Assembly: GCF_900129635.1 (NCBI RefSeq)
Contig: NZ_FSRB01000001.1
Location: forward strand, 5,235,501-5,299,500
Direction of reading: 5' to 3'
Length of the DNA stretch: 64,000 nucleotides
Source: Singulisphaera sp. GP187
Lineage (GTDB): Bacteria > Planctomycetota > Planctomycetia > Isosphaerales > Isosphaeraceae
The translations under genes were made by a program, and so were the position numbers. Below are positions 38,698-47,015 of this stretch, in pieces (position 1 is the stretch's first letter; every line of letters starts with the position of its first letter). The notes beneath the pieces are model-generated. The model saw nothing but the letters and a program-made list of their open reading frames with translations. It was not told where the DNA came from and ran no database searches.

Positions 38698-40992
38698 ATG
38701 GCTGGTGAACGAGGACTCGGCGTTCAAACGGTGTTGGCGAACCGGATTTCGGGTAAATACCCGTTCTCCTACGCGGAGACCCCTGGTGGCCTCCTGTTGT
38801 TGGCAAACGGGATCGACCCGATGTTGGCCTGGAACGGCCTCTCGGTGCGTGCGGATCCCGCTGGCGTTTCTTCTCCGGCGACCGCACTGGAACTAGGTGG
38901 AACCGGCTACGGGCTGATTACCGGCCGACTTATCGCCTACCAGCGGTTCATCGACGCTCTCGGTAATGTCTCAGATCTCTCTCCTGTGTCGAACGCGATG
39001 GACGCAGGGGTAGACGGCTTGATTGAGGACGTTGACTACGACAGGTCTACTGGCGTCGTCACGATCAAGTCAAGCAACCACGGGCTCACCGGAACGGAGA
39101 CCTTGCTGATCGCCGACGTCGAGGGGTTGTCGCTCGTCAACGGCTTAAGGACGGTTGTCGTTGCCGACAAAGACACTTTGACAGTCCAGTCTCTTACTGT
39201 TACGGACGGTATGTACGAACAGGGTGGGCATTGGACTCTTGGGGTCGCCACTGTGTTCTACGGAGCGGTGCCGATCCCAACCGAAGGCAAGGTTGTGCGG
39301 CGGCAGATCCTTCGTAACCTCGCCGGGAACGCCGACACTCTCTATGTGGACATCGACACGACCGACTTAGCATCTACCGTGTTCTCCTCGGCAACCCAGG
39401 ACGAGGTTCTCTCTTCAGGCGAAGGCGTTCCGTTAAACTACGGCGAGAGCGATCTGCCATTCGCGAACAGTAACGGGTTGCCTCCAAGCCACAAGGCTGT
39501 GATCTGCTCGCACAAGGGCCGAATTTTTGCCGCGTCTGACGTAGATTATACGGACGGGCACGTTGAGACTTCGTTCAACAACACCCATGTCGTTGGGGTC
39601 GGGACAAACTGGAGGTCTTGCTTCGCGGGTCGGCTGATCTACATCGGCGGGTCGACCGTGTCCTATCAGATTGAATCGGTTGACGAGGAAACGCAGACGC
39701 TCGAATTGACCACGTTGTTCCAAGATGCTCCTCGGCCTTACGCGCTCTACTCGATCAAGCCCGAACCCGGAGAGCGGCGACTCGTTTACTATTCCGAACC
39801 GGGCACTCCGGAGTCTTGGCCCGCCTATAACGCTTTCGCCATCCCCGAATGTAACGATCAAATCACTGGCCTAGTCTCGCTCGGACAGTATCTCTACGTG
39901 ATCGAGCGCCGGCACATCCACCGCTTCACCTTCCAGGCCGATCCCGCCGATGGTGTCGTGTTCCTGTCTGCGCAACGCGGCAGCCTCAATAATCGGACCT
40001 ACGTCGCCACGGAAGTTGGCATGTTCTTTCTTGACGAGATCGGCATTCATAAGTTTGACGGGCAGGAAAGCGAGCCCATCTCGATGTCGATTCAGAACCT
40101 TTTCCAGAGCGACGGCACAACTACCGTCCAGGTGGATTGGGATTCGGATCAGTCCCTCTGGCATGCCGCCCACGACCCGGTTCGGGATACGATTCGCTGG
40201 TTCGTGACGATGTCCGGATTCGACTTGCCGTACCACGCGATCAGCTATAACTACCGAACTGACCGATGGTGGATCGAGCAGTACCCAACGGCGATGACCG
40301 CCTCGACGAGCGCGACAATCGGGGCGCGGCGAAGCCTGGCTGGAACTGACGCTCGGCGGATCGTTTGCTTGTCGGAAGGCTCCTATGACGGGGTCTCCGG
40401 GACCGGCACTCTCCGGGGCAATCCGACATCAGCCACCGAGACGACCATTGTGGACTCGTCCGCCGAATTCGAGGCCCTAGAAGGTGGACCGATCTCGATC
40501 GTGGAAGGTCTTGGCCGAGGCCAGCATCGAATCGTTGCTGCCAACACGGCCACCGAGATCGAGATTTCTCAGCCTTGGGACGTGGTTCCCGACGAGACTA
40601 GCGTCTATCAGATCGGCGGCGTGTCTTGGCAGTGGAGGTCTGGGTGGTTCCGCTACATCGAGGACGAGGACGAAAAAAACCGAGACGTTGAAGTGGTATT
40701 CAGGCCCTTGATTGAACCTTCCACGCTGGACATCCAGCTTTACTTTGACCACTCTCTGATGCCGAATACCTGGGGCCGCACGATCAAGCAAGACGGTGTT
40801 CGGACGATCGAGGGCGAACCTTTTATTACCGTGGAGCTCAATGCGACCTATGGATGGGCAAGACAGCGTCTCGCCGGGCACGGCGACGTCTATTCCTTCG
40901 GGTATCATTTTGTTGCGGTTGAGCTTTCAGGAGTCCAGAGCGGCGAGCCTGTTCGCGTGTCCCAAGTAGTGCTACTTGGGGTGGAGGTTTAA
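38698..40992 (+). CDS. Tail hub / DNA stabilisation protein (P22 gp10-like)
   Basis: A 764-residue, beta-rich protein. It begins with Gly-Gly-Leu-Leu-Leu-Leu-Ala-Asn-Gly, then Asn-Val-Ser-Asp-Leu-Ser-Pro, and holds Gln-Tyr-Leu-Tyr-Val-Ile-Glu, Phe-Leu-Asp-Glu-Ile-Gly-Ile-His-Lys-Phe-Asp-Gly and Asn-Tyr-Arg-Thr-Asp-Arg-Trp-Trp-type blade motifs, the pattern of the beta-propeller tail hub that plugs the portal in P22-like podoviruses. It would close the tail after packaging and connect to the needle and fibres. The ATG at 38698 with GAGG upstream is preferred. Confidence 0.65.
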   Translation: MAGERGLGVQTVLANRISGKYPFSYAETPGGLLLLANGIDPMLAWNGLSVRADPAGVSSPATALELGGTGYGLITGRLIAYQRFIDALGNVSDLSPVSNAMDAGVDGLIEDVDYDRSTGVVTIKSSNHGLTGTETLLIADVEGLSLVNGLRTVVVADKDTLTVQSLTVTDGMYEQGGHWTLGVATVFYGAVPIPTEGKVVRRQILRNLAGNADTLYVDIDTTDLASTVFSSATQDEVLSSGEGVPLNYGESDLPFANSNGLPPSHKAVICSHKGRIFAASDVDYTDGHVETSFNNTHVVGVGTNWRSCFAGRLIYIGGSTVSYQIESVDEETQTLELTTLFQDAPRPYALYSIKPEPGERRLVYYSEPGTPESWPAYNAFAIPECNDQITGLVSLGQYLYVIERRHIHRFTFQADPADGVVFLSAQRGSLNNRTYVATEVGMFFLDEIGIHKFDGQESEPISMSIQNLFQSDGTTTVQVDWDSDQSLWHAAHDPVRDTIRWFVTMSGFDLPYHAISYNYRTDRWWIEQYPTAMTASTSATIGARRSLAGTDARRIVCLSEGSYDGVSGTGTLRGNPTSATETTIVDSSAEFEALEGGPISIVEGLGRGQHRIVAANTATEIEISQPWDVVPDETSVYQIGGVSWQWRSGWFRYIEDEDEKNRDVEVVFRPLIEPSTLDIQLYFDHSLMPNTWGRTIKQDGVRTIEGEPFITVELNATYGWARQRLAGHGDVYSFGYHFVAVELSGVQSGEPVRVSQVVLLGVEV

Positions 40993-40995
40993 TCG

Positions 40996-41853
40996 ATGTT
41001 CGAGCTTAATAATCCGCAAAGCCTTCTTCGCCCCTGGAAGAACCTCACGCAGTTCTCAGAAGAACTGTACGCGATGTTCACACGAAAAGGGCCAGATACC
41101 CAGCCGTCCGTTACGCCTGCGACGAAGTCGGAGCCGAACCAAGACTCGCTGAAGCCGGCGAACCGCACCGATAATCCTATTCCGGCCACGAGAACCACGC
41201 TCAGGGCAAGGCCAACGCCATTGCCGTCGGTACTGCCTACTGAGGCCACGAAACCCGATCGGTCTTCCGGGCCAATTCGCCCAATGACACCGCCCCAAGA
41301 AAACGACTTAAACGGTCGAGTTGTCCCTCCCGTAACACTTTCTCATTCGACGCTTCCGGTTCAAGCGCCGCTTCCTCCACAGCCACCGCTCCCCAAGATG
41401 ACGGACGTGGCGCAGCCATTGCCGCCGCAAGTAATCCCGGCACCTTACCAGTTCCTATCGCCGGTTCAGTTCCCTTCTCTAGCCGAGATTACTGGACCGG
41501 AGCCGCCGAAATTTCAACAGCCACCTCAGACTTATGATCCGATCAAACAGGAGATTTACAAGCCTCCCGGATTCGAGATTCCGGATGCGCCTGACGCTCG
41601 GCCGATCGGCGGTGGCGGAACAACTGTTTTTATTGGAAAGGTTAAGTCCGGAACAGGAAAAACTTATCAAGTAAACCTGTATCCAAATGGACCAAACGGC
41701 GATCCGCAGTCACCCTCTGTCTCTGTAGAAATACCAACGATTGATCCTGACGAGCAGATCGACCCAAATACGTGGTTGTTCGGGATCTTTCAGTTTTCTG
41801 ACAGCGACGGCAACGATATTTATTTCGCTCAACCTACTGTTTGGATGGATTGA
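40996..41853 (+). CDS. Proline-rich virion protein with C-terminal beta domain
   Basis: A 285-residue protein. About 160 central residues are Pro/Gln/Thr-rich and probably disordered; the last ~80 form a beta domain with Gly-Gly-Gly-Gly-Thr-Thr-Val-Phe-Ile-Gly and Tyr-Gln-Val-Asn-Leu-Tyr-Pro-Asn-Gly. It starts three bases after the tail hub gene. Probably a tail-linked tether or fibre adaptor; not recognised. Confidence 0.5.
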   Translation: MFELNNPQSLLRPWKNLTQFSEELYAMFTRKGPDTQPSVTPATKSEPNQDSLKPANRTDNPIPATRTTLRARPTPLPSVLPTEATKPDRSSGPIRPMTPPQENDLNGRVVPPVTLSHSTLPVQAPLPPQPPLPKMTDVAQPLPPQVIPAPYQFLSPVQFPSLAEITGPEPPKFQQPPQTYDPIKQEIYKPPGFEIPDAPDARPIGGGGTTVFIGKVKSGTGKTYQVNLYPNGPNGDPQSPSVSVEIPTIDPDEQIDPNTWLFGIFQFSDSDGNDIYFAQPTVWMD

Positions 41854-41855
41854 AC

Positions 41856-43157
41856 ATGAGTGCAAATCGGAAGAATATGCTCCCCCGGATTGCGGGGGGT
41901 GACCCGCCTTGGGACGGTAACACGGCGACCGGGTTCCCGTTACGGCGGTCAGACTTTCTCGAATCGCGCGTACGGACCTACTGGGGGCCCGGTCAAGATC
42001 CGAACGCCGCCCCTGGCTACGGGCTGCGGATGGGCGACGACGTCGAATGGCCAGGGCAACCAGGAACTATCCCAACCGAAGATATTGTCAGGCGTTATAC
42101 GCCGCCGCGCGAATGGCCATTGGCTGGTACATTGCTGCGAGTTCCCCAGGTGGTTTGGCTGGGATACAGTCTTCCATACTGGAACAACGCCTATAACTTC
42201 ACATTCCTGGAACGACGCTACGGTTTAGGGATTCACCGTTACGACAACGCTGGTTGCGGCTACGTCGTGACCGGCGAGGGCTACGGGCCGCACGGGGCCG
42301 CCCATCCCGAGGCGGCAGAGCGAGAACGACTGAAGGAGGCATTTGCGGCTGCGAAGAGTCACATCGAGTCGATCCGGGCGGGCCGAACGTGGGTTAAAGT
42401 CGTGGATTGGCTCGACACGGACAACACGGGGACCGGAGGGTACGTGATGTCCAGTAATTTCCCGCATCTCTCGGCGCCTACGCTCGGCTCGGGTCCGTTC
42501 GGAACGAACGCAGGATACCTCGGCAGCGATTTTTTACACATCTTTGCGGGGTCGATTATCGAGGACACGGCCGGGTTCATCAGGTTGGTTAAATTTGCGT
42601 TCGGAGACCTCACATCCGACACGGCGCATCGCAATTCGGTGGAACGGGTCAAGGACGCGATCCCGAAGTTTCGCGGCTACCGAGCGATGCTTTACTCGAC
42701 AAATCTGGACGCGGTCAAGGAGATCGTTCCGGCCTACGAATTCACGTTCTCGGGCATCGTGATCCATAATCCGGGTGATCAGTATTGGGACGTCACTGAA
42801 GCGCCGTACCCCGACGACTTCAATTATTGCATCGTGAACATCGATGCCGTGCTTGACACATCCGCCAGTGGATCGGGTCCGCCAACGGTTCGCCAGTTGG
42901 CGGAGGCGCAGGCGGCAGGTCTCACAACCACTCGCAACAACGATATTAATGGGTACATGGTCACGGATACGACAGTCCATTTCGCGGCCACATTGAGTTC
43001 GATGGAGCACTCGGTCTCCGCGTTTAATTGGTCGGGTTCCGATCCTAATCCGGTGAGTATAGAAGGGACGACTAGCGACCTTACTGCGGAGTCGCTGATT
43101 GCCTTGATCGCTGCTCATTATGGTTTCGATCCTGGTACTGGCCGCGATATTGGGTAG
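41856..43157 (+). CDS. Large hypothetical virion protein
   Basis: A 433-residue acidic protein, with many Trp and Tyr in the first half (Tyr-Trp-Gly-Pro-Gly, Asp-Asp-Val-Glu-Trp) and Gly/Ser/Thr-rich strands in the second half. No enzymatic motif is seen. It is embedded in the tail operon and likely structural, perhaps a spike or minor tail protein. Confidence 0.5.
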   Translation: MSANRKNMLPRIAGGDPPWDGNTATGFPLRRSDFLESRVRTYWGPGQDPNAAPGYGLRMGDDVEWPGQPGTIPTEDIVRRYTPPREWPLAGTLLRVPQVVWLGYSLPYWNNAYNFTFLERRYGLGIHRYDNAGCGYVVTGEGYGPHGAAHPEAAERERLKEAFAAAKSHIESIRAGRTWVKVVDWLDTDNTGTGGYVMSSNFPHLSAPTLGSGPFGTNAGYLGSDFLHIFAGSIIEDTAGFIRLVKFAFGDLTSDTAHRNSVERVKDAIPKFRGYRAMLYSTNLDAVKEIVPAYEFTFSGIVIHNPGDQYWDVTEAPYPDDFNYCIVNIDAVLDTSASGSGPPTVRQLAEAQAAGLTTTRNNDINGYMVTDTTVHFAATLSSMEHSVSAFNWSGSDPNPVSIEGTTSDLTAESLIALIAAHYGFDPGTGRDIG

Positions 43158-43191
43158 GCTCTTTTAAGGAACCCTTTTTGGAGGCGTACAA

Positions 43192-44034
43192 ATGGCGTCA
43201 GACGAACTGGCCGCAGCAATTTCAATAGCCCAAATCGAAGCTGCTTCTCGGTATGCTGCGGCTTCTCAGGCGTCGACTACCGCCGCAAATGCGCAGGTCC
43301 AATCCTCTACTATACAAGCAACAGCACATACGACGGCGACGACAACCCAGGCGAACGCCCAGATCGAGTCGGCGACAACGCAGGCCCAAGCTCAAACTGA
43401 TTCGGCTAAGTCGGTTGCTGACGCACAGAGGGATGTCGCAACCACGCACGCTCAAGCCCAAACCGAGGTTGCCAACACACAGGCGAACGCCCAAACCGAG
43501 GTTGCCAACACACAGGCGAGTGCCCAGACTGAGTCAGCTAATACTCAAGCTCAAGCAACCGTGGAAGCGGCCAACAGCCACGCTCAGGCGACTGTTAACG
43601 CGGCGACTGTTCAAGCGGCCTCAAATACTGCTGCCGCTGCGGAACAAGCGGCAGCCCATGTTGCTGCCGCGCAAGCGCAAGCTAATGCGACAACTGCTGC
43701 CGCGTCGACTCAAGCAGCGGCCCAAACCTCGGTCGCGTCCACTCAGGCTTCCGCTGCGACCACGTCGGCTCAGATCGATGCGGGCGCCCGAACATCGGTC
43801 GCGTCCACTTCGGCGAATGCGACGATTTCTGCGGCCAGCATCGACTCGACGGCTCGCGTATCGGTGTCCGCGAACGACCTGGCTGGTGTCAAGTATAAGG
43901 CAGACAGGGATCTTGAGGGCCTCAAGTTTCATGAGTCTGCTGAGTCCGCCCGGCTCGCGACCAGGTTAGCGTTCGCCGAGTCGAAGTTTCAGGCGGTTCT
44001 CCCATTGATCCAGAGCATTATTAACAGCGTCTAA
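43192..44034 (+). CDS. Hendecad-repeat coiled-coil virion protein
   Basis: A 280-residue protein composed mainly of Ala, Thr, Gln, Ser and Asn. From about residue 50 to 230 the sequence repeats every 11 residues, with units such as Ala-Asn-Ala-Gln-Thr-Glu-Val-Ala-Asn-Thr-Gln; at least 15 units can be laid out. Eleven-residue periodicity gives nearly straight or right-handed coiled coils. The last ~50 residues are a normal charged helix. Its place before other amphipathic virion genes suggests a tail needle, ejection-tube or internal protein. The underlying DNA has 33-base near-identical repeats (around 43450-43530), so the array may expand and contract. Confidence 0.6.
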   Translation: MASDELAAAISIAQIEAASRYAAASQASTTAANAQVQSSTIQATAHTTATTTQANAQIESATTQAQAQTDSAKSVADAQRDVATTHAQAQTEVANTQANAQTEVANTQASAQTESANTQAQATVEAANSHAQATVNAATVQAASNTAAAAEQAAAHVAAAQAQANATTAAASTQAAAQTSVASTQASAATTSAQIDAGARTSVASTSANATISAASIDSTARVSVSANDLAGVKYKADRDLEGLKFHESAESARLATRLAFAESKFQAVLPLIQSIINSV

Positions 44035-44048
44035 CGGAGGCGAGAGTC

Positions 44049-44528
44049 ATGGCTGCCGGAGACGTTAAGTCGCAAGGGATCGGGTTCGCCGCAACCGTTG
44101 GTCCGGTTGCGAATACAGTGGCGGCGACACGCCTTCCTTTTATCTCGACAGGAGGCGTCCTTAGTCCCGCTCAAATCCAGGAGCAGGTCAACGCGGCGGC
44201 TGCCAAGGGTGATGCCCGTGTGGCCTCTGAGATTCGCAAGTTGACTGGCGACATGGCTGGCCGTGGGTTCTCGTCCAGTTCGCCGATTCTCGCGGCCCTT
44301 CGAGTAGGGCTTGCCGGCCAGAACTTGCGGGCCACGCTGACAGCCTCAAGCCAGATCAAGATCGAGGCTGCAAAGGTGAATGCCGAAGCCGTGTATCAGG
44401 GTCAAAAGGCGGTTTCGGAACAGTTTATTCAGCAGGAGCAGGTCTTAAACGACGTCGAGCGGAATAACGTGACCCGCCAGGTTGGTGTTCTTAATGCGGT
44501 CTTCTCGATGGTCGGATCAGCCCTGTAA
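44049..44528 (+). CDS. Putative ejection-type small virion protein
   Basis: A 159-residue protein, mainly Ala/Gln/Val-rich amphipathic helices without Cys or Trp, with a Gly-rich N terminus. Podovirus ejection proteins often have this composition and lie just before the large internal proteins. GGAGG precedes the ATG. Function inferred from context. Confidence 0.45.
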   Translation: MAAGDVKSQGIGFAATVGPVANTVAATRLPFISTGGVLSPAQIQEQVNAAAAKGDARVASEIRKLTGDMAGRGFSSSSPILAALRVGLAGQNLRATLTASSQIKIEAAKVNAEAVYQGQKAVSEQFIQQEQVLNDVERNNVTRQVGVLNAVFSMVGSAL

Positions 44529-44540
44529 CGGAGCGCTTCG

Positions 44541-46019
44541 ATGGACCCCTTCAAGCCTAAGGCTCAGTCAAACGTTGACCTGATTGCAAACGACGTGAAG
44601 TCGGTTATGCCTAATATCCCTTCGGTTCCTTCGAGGAACGGCGGCATGAATGCCGCGATCGGCGGGTTCTTCGGAGGAGGTCCGACTGCTTCCGCTCCCA
44701 AGGTTGGAATCCAGACTCCAGTTGCTTCGACTGCGCCCGGAAGCGCTCCCAACCTGTTCCGCTCTGGCCCGGCCGGACAGCCAGGAATCGGAAGCATGTT
44801 CTCTGCGGCAGGCTCCGCGATTGGGTCCGCAGTGACGGCTGGAGCAAACGCGGTCAAGAGTCTCACTATGCCTGGCTCTGTATCGGCCTCTCCACAGGCA
44901 AAGACGGAATCAAGCCCTAGTGGATCCCAACTCCCGGATTGGGCGAGAGCAGATGTGTCGCGGGGCGGCGGCGACCCAAGCAAGTTTGTCGTCGAAGGCG
45001 GTCAGCTTATGGGTGCTCGAACCCCGGCGCAACTCCGAGAGATCCAGAACACGCCCCCATTGCCTCCGGTTGGCGTTCGGCCTACGCAACCCGGCGACGG
45101 AACGCACGAAGGGGCACAACCGATTCGCGTCGAAGTCCCTGGATTTATGGGGGCTGGACAGCCGCAATCCGGGCAAAGCTCGATCGCCCCAAGCCCAACT
45201 TCAGCAACGTCCGCCCCGATCGGAGTCAACCCTTCGACAGCTACGTATCGCGGGGTCGGCAGTCCATCAATCAATACGCGACCAGGAGTTCAGCTTGATG
45301 GCCAGAGTCAACCTGGTGGCAACCGAGACTTGGCCAGGGAGACGCTTGTCGAAGGACTTCAGCATTATCGCAGATTAGCCAGGGACGCTAGAAATATGAA
45401 CGGGAGAACCCTCATTGACGGGGTTCCCGCGAGCCAACTGGTTGGCAGTGACGCGGATTGGGCGAAAGCTCTTCAAGCTCATGACGAGAGTGTCGCTAAA
45501 GTCAATGCGACCGACCAAATCGGACAGCTTGATGCCCTTAACGCTGATCCGGACCGACTGAGGGCCTTGGCGGTTTTGAAAAAAATCGACCCTTCGGTGG
45601 TCGACGCGATGAACGGAGGCAATCAGGAAGCCAATCTTGAGCCTGGGGTACAGGACAACCTGTTTGATCGGGTAAATAGACTTGCGGCCACACCTGGAGT
45701 CCAAGACCCTAATCATCCTGCACGTGCCGATCTGCAAAACTGGATCAACGCCCACTACAGCAACAAGAACAACAACTGGAATGAGGATACTTATATCCCG
45801 CCCGATCCCAATTCTTTTGTGGCTCCTTCGTTCTTAACTCGGCCTGCTGGCTTGGTTGCGGCGATGACTCAGGGGTTGTTTGATGCGGCGGGAACCGGAC
45901 ATTCCGCTGGCACCGGATTCGGATGGCCGCAGCACTTCAACGACCGGACGGCCCAACAGGGGTTGCTGGAGCAGTTCGGAATCAAGCCACCGCCTGGTTT
46001 TGAGTACAGCGGATACTGA
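44541..46019 (+). CDS. Hypothetical virion protein with disordered N-terminal half
   Basis: A 492-residue protein. The first ~260 residues are Gly/Pro/Ser/Ala-rich with no regular structure; the rest holds helical segments including a Leu-Asn-Ala-Asp-Pro-Asp-Arg-Leu-Arg region and an aromatic end Pro-Gly-Phe-Glu-Tyr-Ser-Gly-Tyr. No recognised domain. Likely an internal or ejected virion protein by position. Confidence 0.5.
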   Translation: MDPFKPKAQSNVDLIANDVKSVMPNIPSVPSRNGGMNAAIGGFFGGGPTASAPKVGIQTPVASTAPGSAPNLFRSGPAGQPGIGSMFSAAGSAIGSAVTAGANAVKSLTMPGSVSASPQAKTESSPSGSQLPDWARADVSRGGGDPSKFVVEGGQLMGARTPAQLREIQNTPPLPPVGVRPTQPGDGTHEGAQPIRVEVPGFMGAGQPQSGQSSIAPSPTSATSAPIGVNPSTATYRGVGSPSINTRPGVQLDGQSQPGGNRDLARETLVEGLQHYRRLARDARNMNGRTLIDGVPASQLVGSDADWAKALQAHDESVAKVNATDQIGQLDALNADPDRLRALAVLKKIDPSVVDAMNGGNQEANLEPGVQDNLFDRVNRLAATPGVQDPNHPARADLQNWINAHYSNKNNNWNEDTYIPPDPNSFVAPSFLTRPAGLVAAMTQGLFDAAGTGHSAGTGFGWPQHFNDRTAQQGLLEQFGIKPPPGFEYSGY

Positions 46020-46056
46020 TCCCTTTTTTTTGGTAGATAAGTGAGGAGTTGCAGTC

Positions 46057-46644
46057 ATGTTCCCACCTCAGAAATCATCCGGACCTCCGAAGCCGAAAGG
46101 CCCCAGCGGGCCTCCTGACCCGTTCAGAGGCGGCGGCACCCCTCCTCCTGGCCCTCCCGGCATGGGCGGACCTCCAGGAATGGACCCCTTTGGGGGGATG
46201 GGAGGCCCACCTCCAACGGGAATGATGTCTCCGGGTGGCCCCAAGCCAGGGCAAGGCATGGACCCGCAAGCCGCCATGATGACCGGGCTCGGGCCTGATC
46301 CGTTCGCCCAGCCACCGCCTCAGGGGCCGCCGGTTGGACCTGAGGGTCTTCCGGTCGGCGGTTCGATGCCATCGATGGACGGCGATCCCTCGATGGGTGA
46401 CAGCGGCCTCCTTCAAGCCCTGCACTCTGCTCTGTCTGGCGGTGGCGACCCCTACGGCGTGGCTCCCGGTGAGCCCGATCAAGGCTTCCAGGGCATGGGC
46501 ACCGGCGACCCGAACATGGGTCTTCAGCAACTCCTCCAAATCCTCGCGCTCGGCCAGAACGGCGTGGGCGGTGGTCCTGGCGTCGGAAGTTCCGGGGTCG
46601 ATCCCGACCCCTTCGGCGGCACGGGCATGATGGCTGGCCTTTAA
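46057..46644 (+). CDS. Gly/Pro/Met-rich low-complexity virion protein
   Basis: A 195-residue protein in which Gly, Pro, Met, Asp and Gln make up most positions, with repeated Pro-Pro-Gly, Gly-Met-Gly and Asp-Pro-Phe units; one short helix (Leu-Gln-Gln-Leu-Leu-Gln-Ile-Leu) lies near residue 165. It is probably intrinsically disordered and may pack with DNA or serve as a flexible linker in the virion. The long open frame, ribosome binding site (GTGAGGAG) and spacing support translation. Confidence 0.5.
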   Translation: MFPPQKSSGPPKPKGPSGPPDPFRGGGTPPPGPPGMGGPPGMDPFGGMGGPPPTGMMSPGGPKPGQGMDPQAAMMTGLGPDPFAQPPPQGPPVGPEGLPVGGSMPSMDGDPSMGDSGLLQALHSALSGGGDPYGVAPGEPDQGFQGMGTGDPNMGLQQLLQILALGQNGVGGGPGVGSSGVDPDPFGGTGMMAGL

Positions 46645-46655
46645 GGACTCTCACG

Positions 46656-46958
46656 ATGGCTCTCTCGTCACGACTCAGAAACCTGCTTGGCATCGCACTC
46701 GCGGATAAGGCTGGCGCGGTCGAACTGGTCACCGCGGTCGACGCAGCGGCGAATGGAACACCGACCGCGCCCTCCGCAGCGGTCGCCGCTATCACTGTGA
46801 CCGCAACCACGGGGGTTCTGCCCACGGCGAATGGAACAGTAACGGTCGCCGACGCGGCTACTCCAACGGTGGTCGAGCTACTCGATTACTGCACTGAACT
46901 GAAGGCGAAGGTCGCCGCGATCAACGCCGTTCTGTTGGCTCAGGGTCTGACGCAGTGA
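46656..46958 (+). CDS. Small helical/beta hypothetical protein
   Basis: A 100-residue Ala/Val/Thr-rich protein. The middle has two short Thr/Val strands (Val-Thr-Ala-Thr-Thr and Thr-Val-Thr-Val-Ala-Asp-Ala) and the end is a helix with Leu-Leu-Asp-Tyr-Cys-Thr-Glu-Leu. The pattern recalls small trimeric head-fibre proteins, but no family can be named. The stop codon overlaps the seventh 19-base palindrome. Confidence 0.5.
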   Translation: MALSSRLRNLLGIALADKAGAVELVTAVDAAANGTPTAPSAAVAAITVTATTGVLPTANGTVTVADAATPTVVELLDYCTELKAKVAAINAVLLAQGLTQ

Positions 46959-46976
46959 TTTGTCAGACTGACAAAT
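46958..46976. repeat. Dispersed 19-base palindrome, copy 7
   Basis: ATTTGTCAGACTGACAAAT, a perfect palindrome apart from the central base. It begins at the last base of the preceding stop codon and lies 40 bases before the start of the kinase-like virion gene. Confidence 0.78.
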
Positions 46977-47015
46977 GACAGGTTTCACACTGGAACATGA
47001 TCGCGGGGCTATCCG

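Noticed and set aside
43150..43164. Additional TTGGGTA promoter element after the 41856-43157 gene
   Set aside because: The match ends after TTGGGTAG, lacks the second half of the consensus and overlaps a Gly-stop codon pair, so chance is the simpler explanation.
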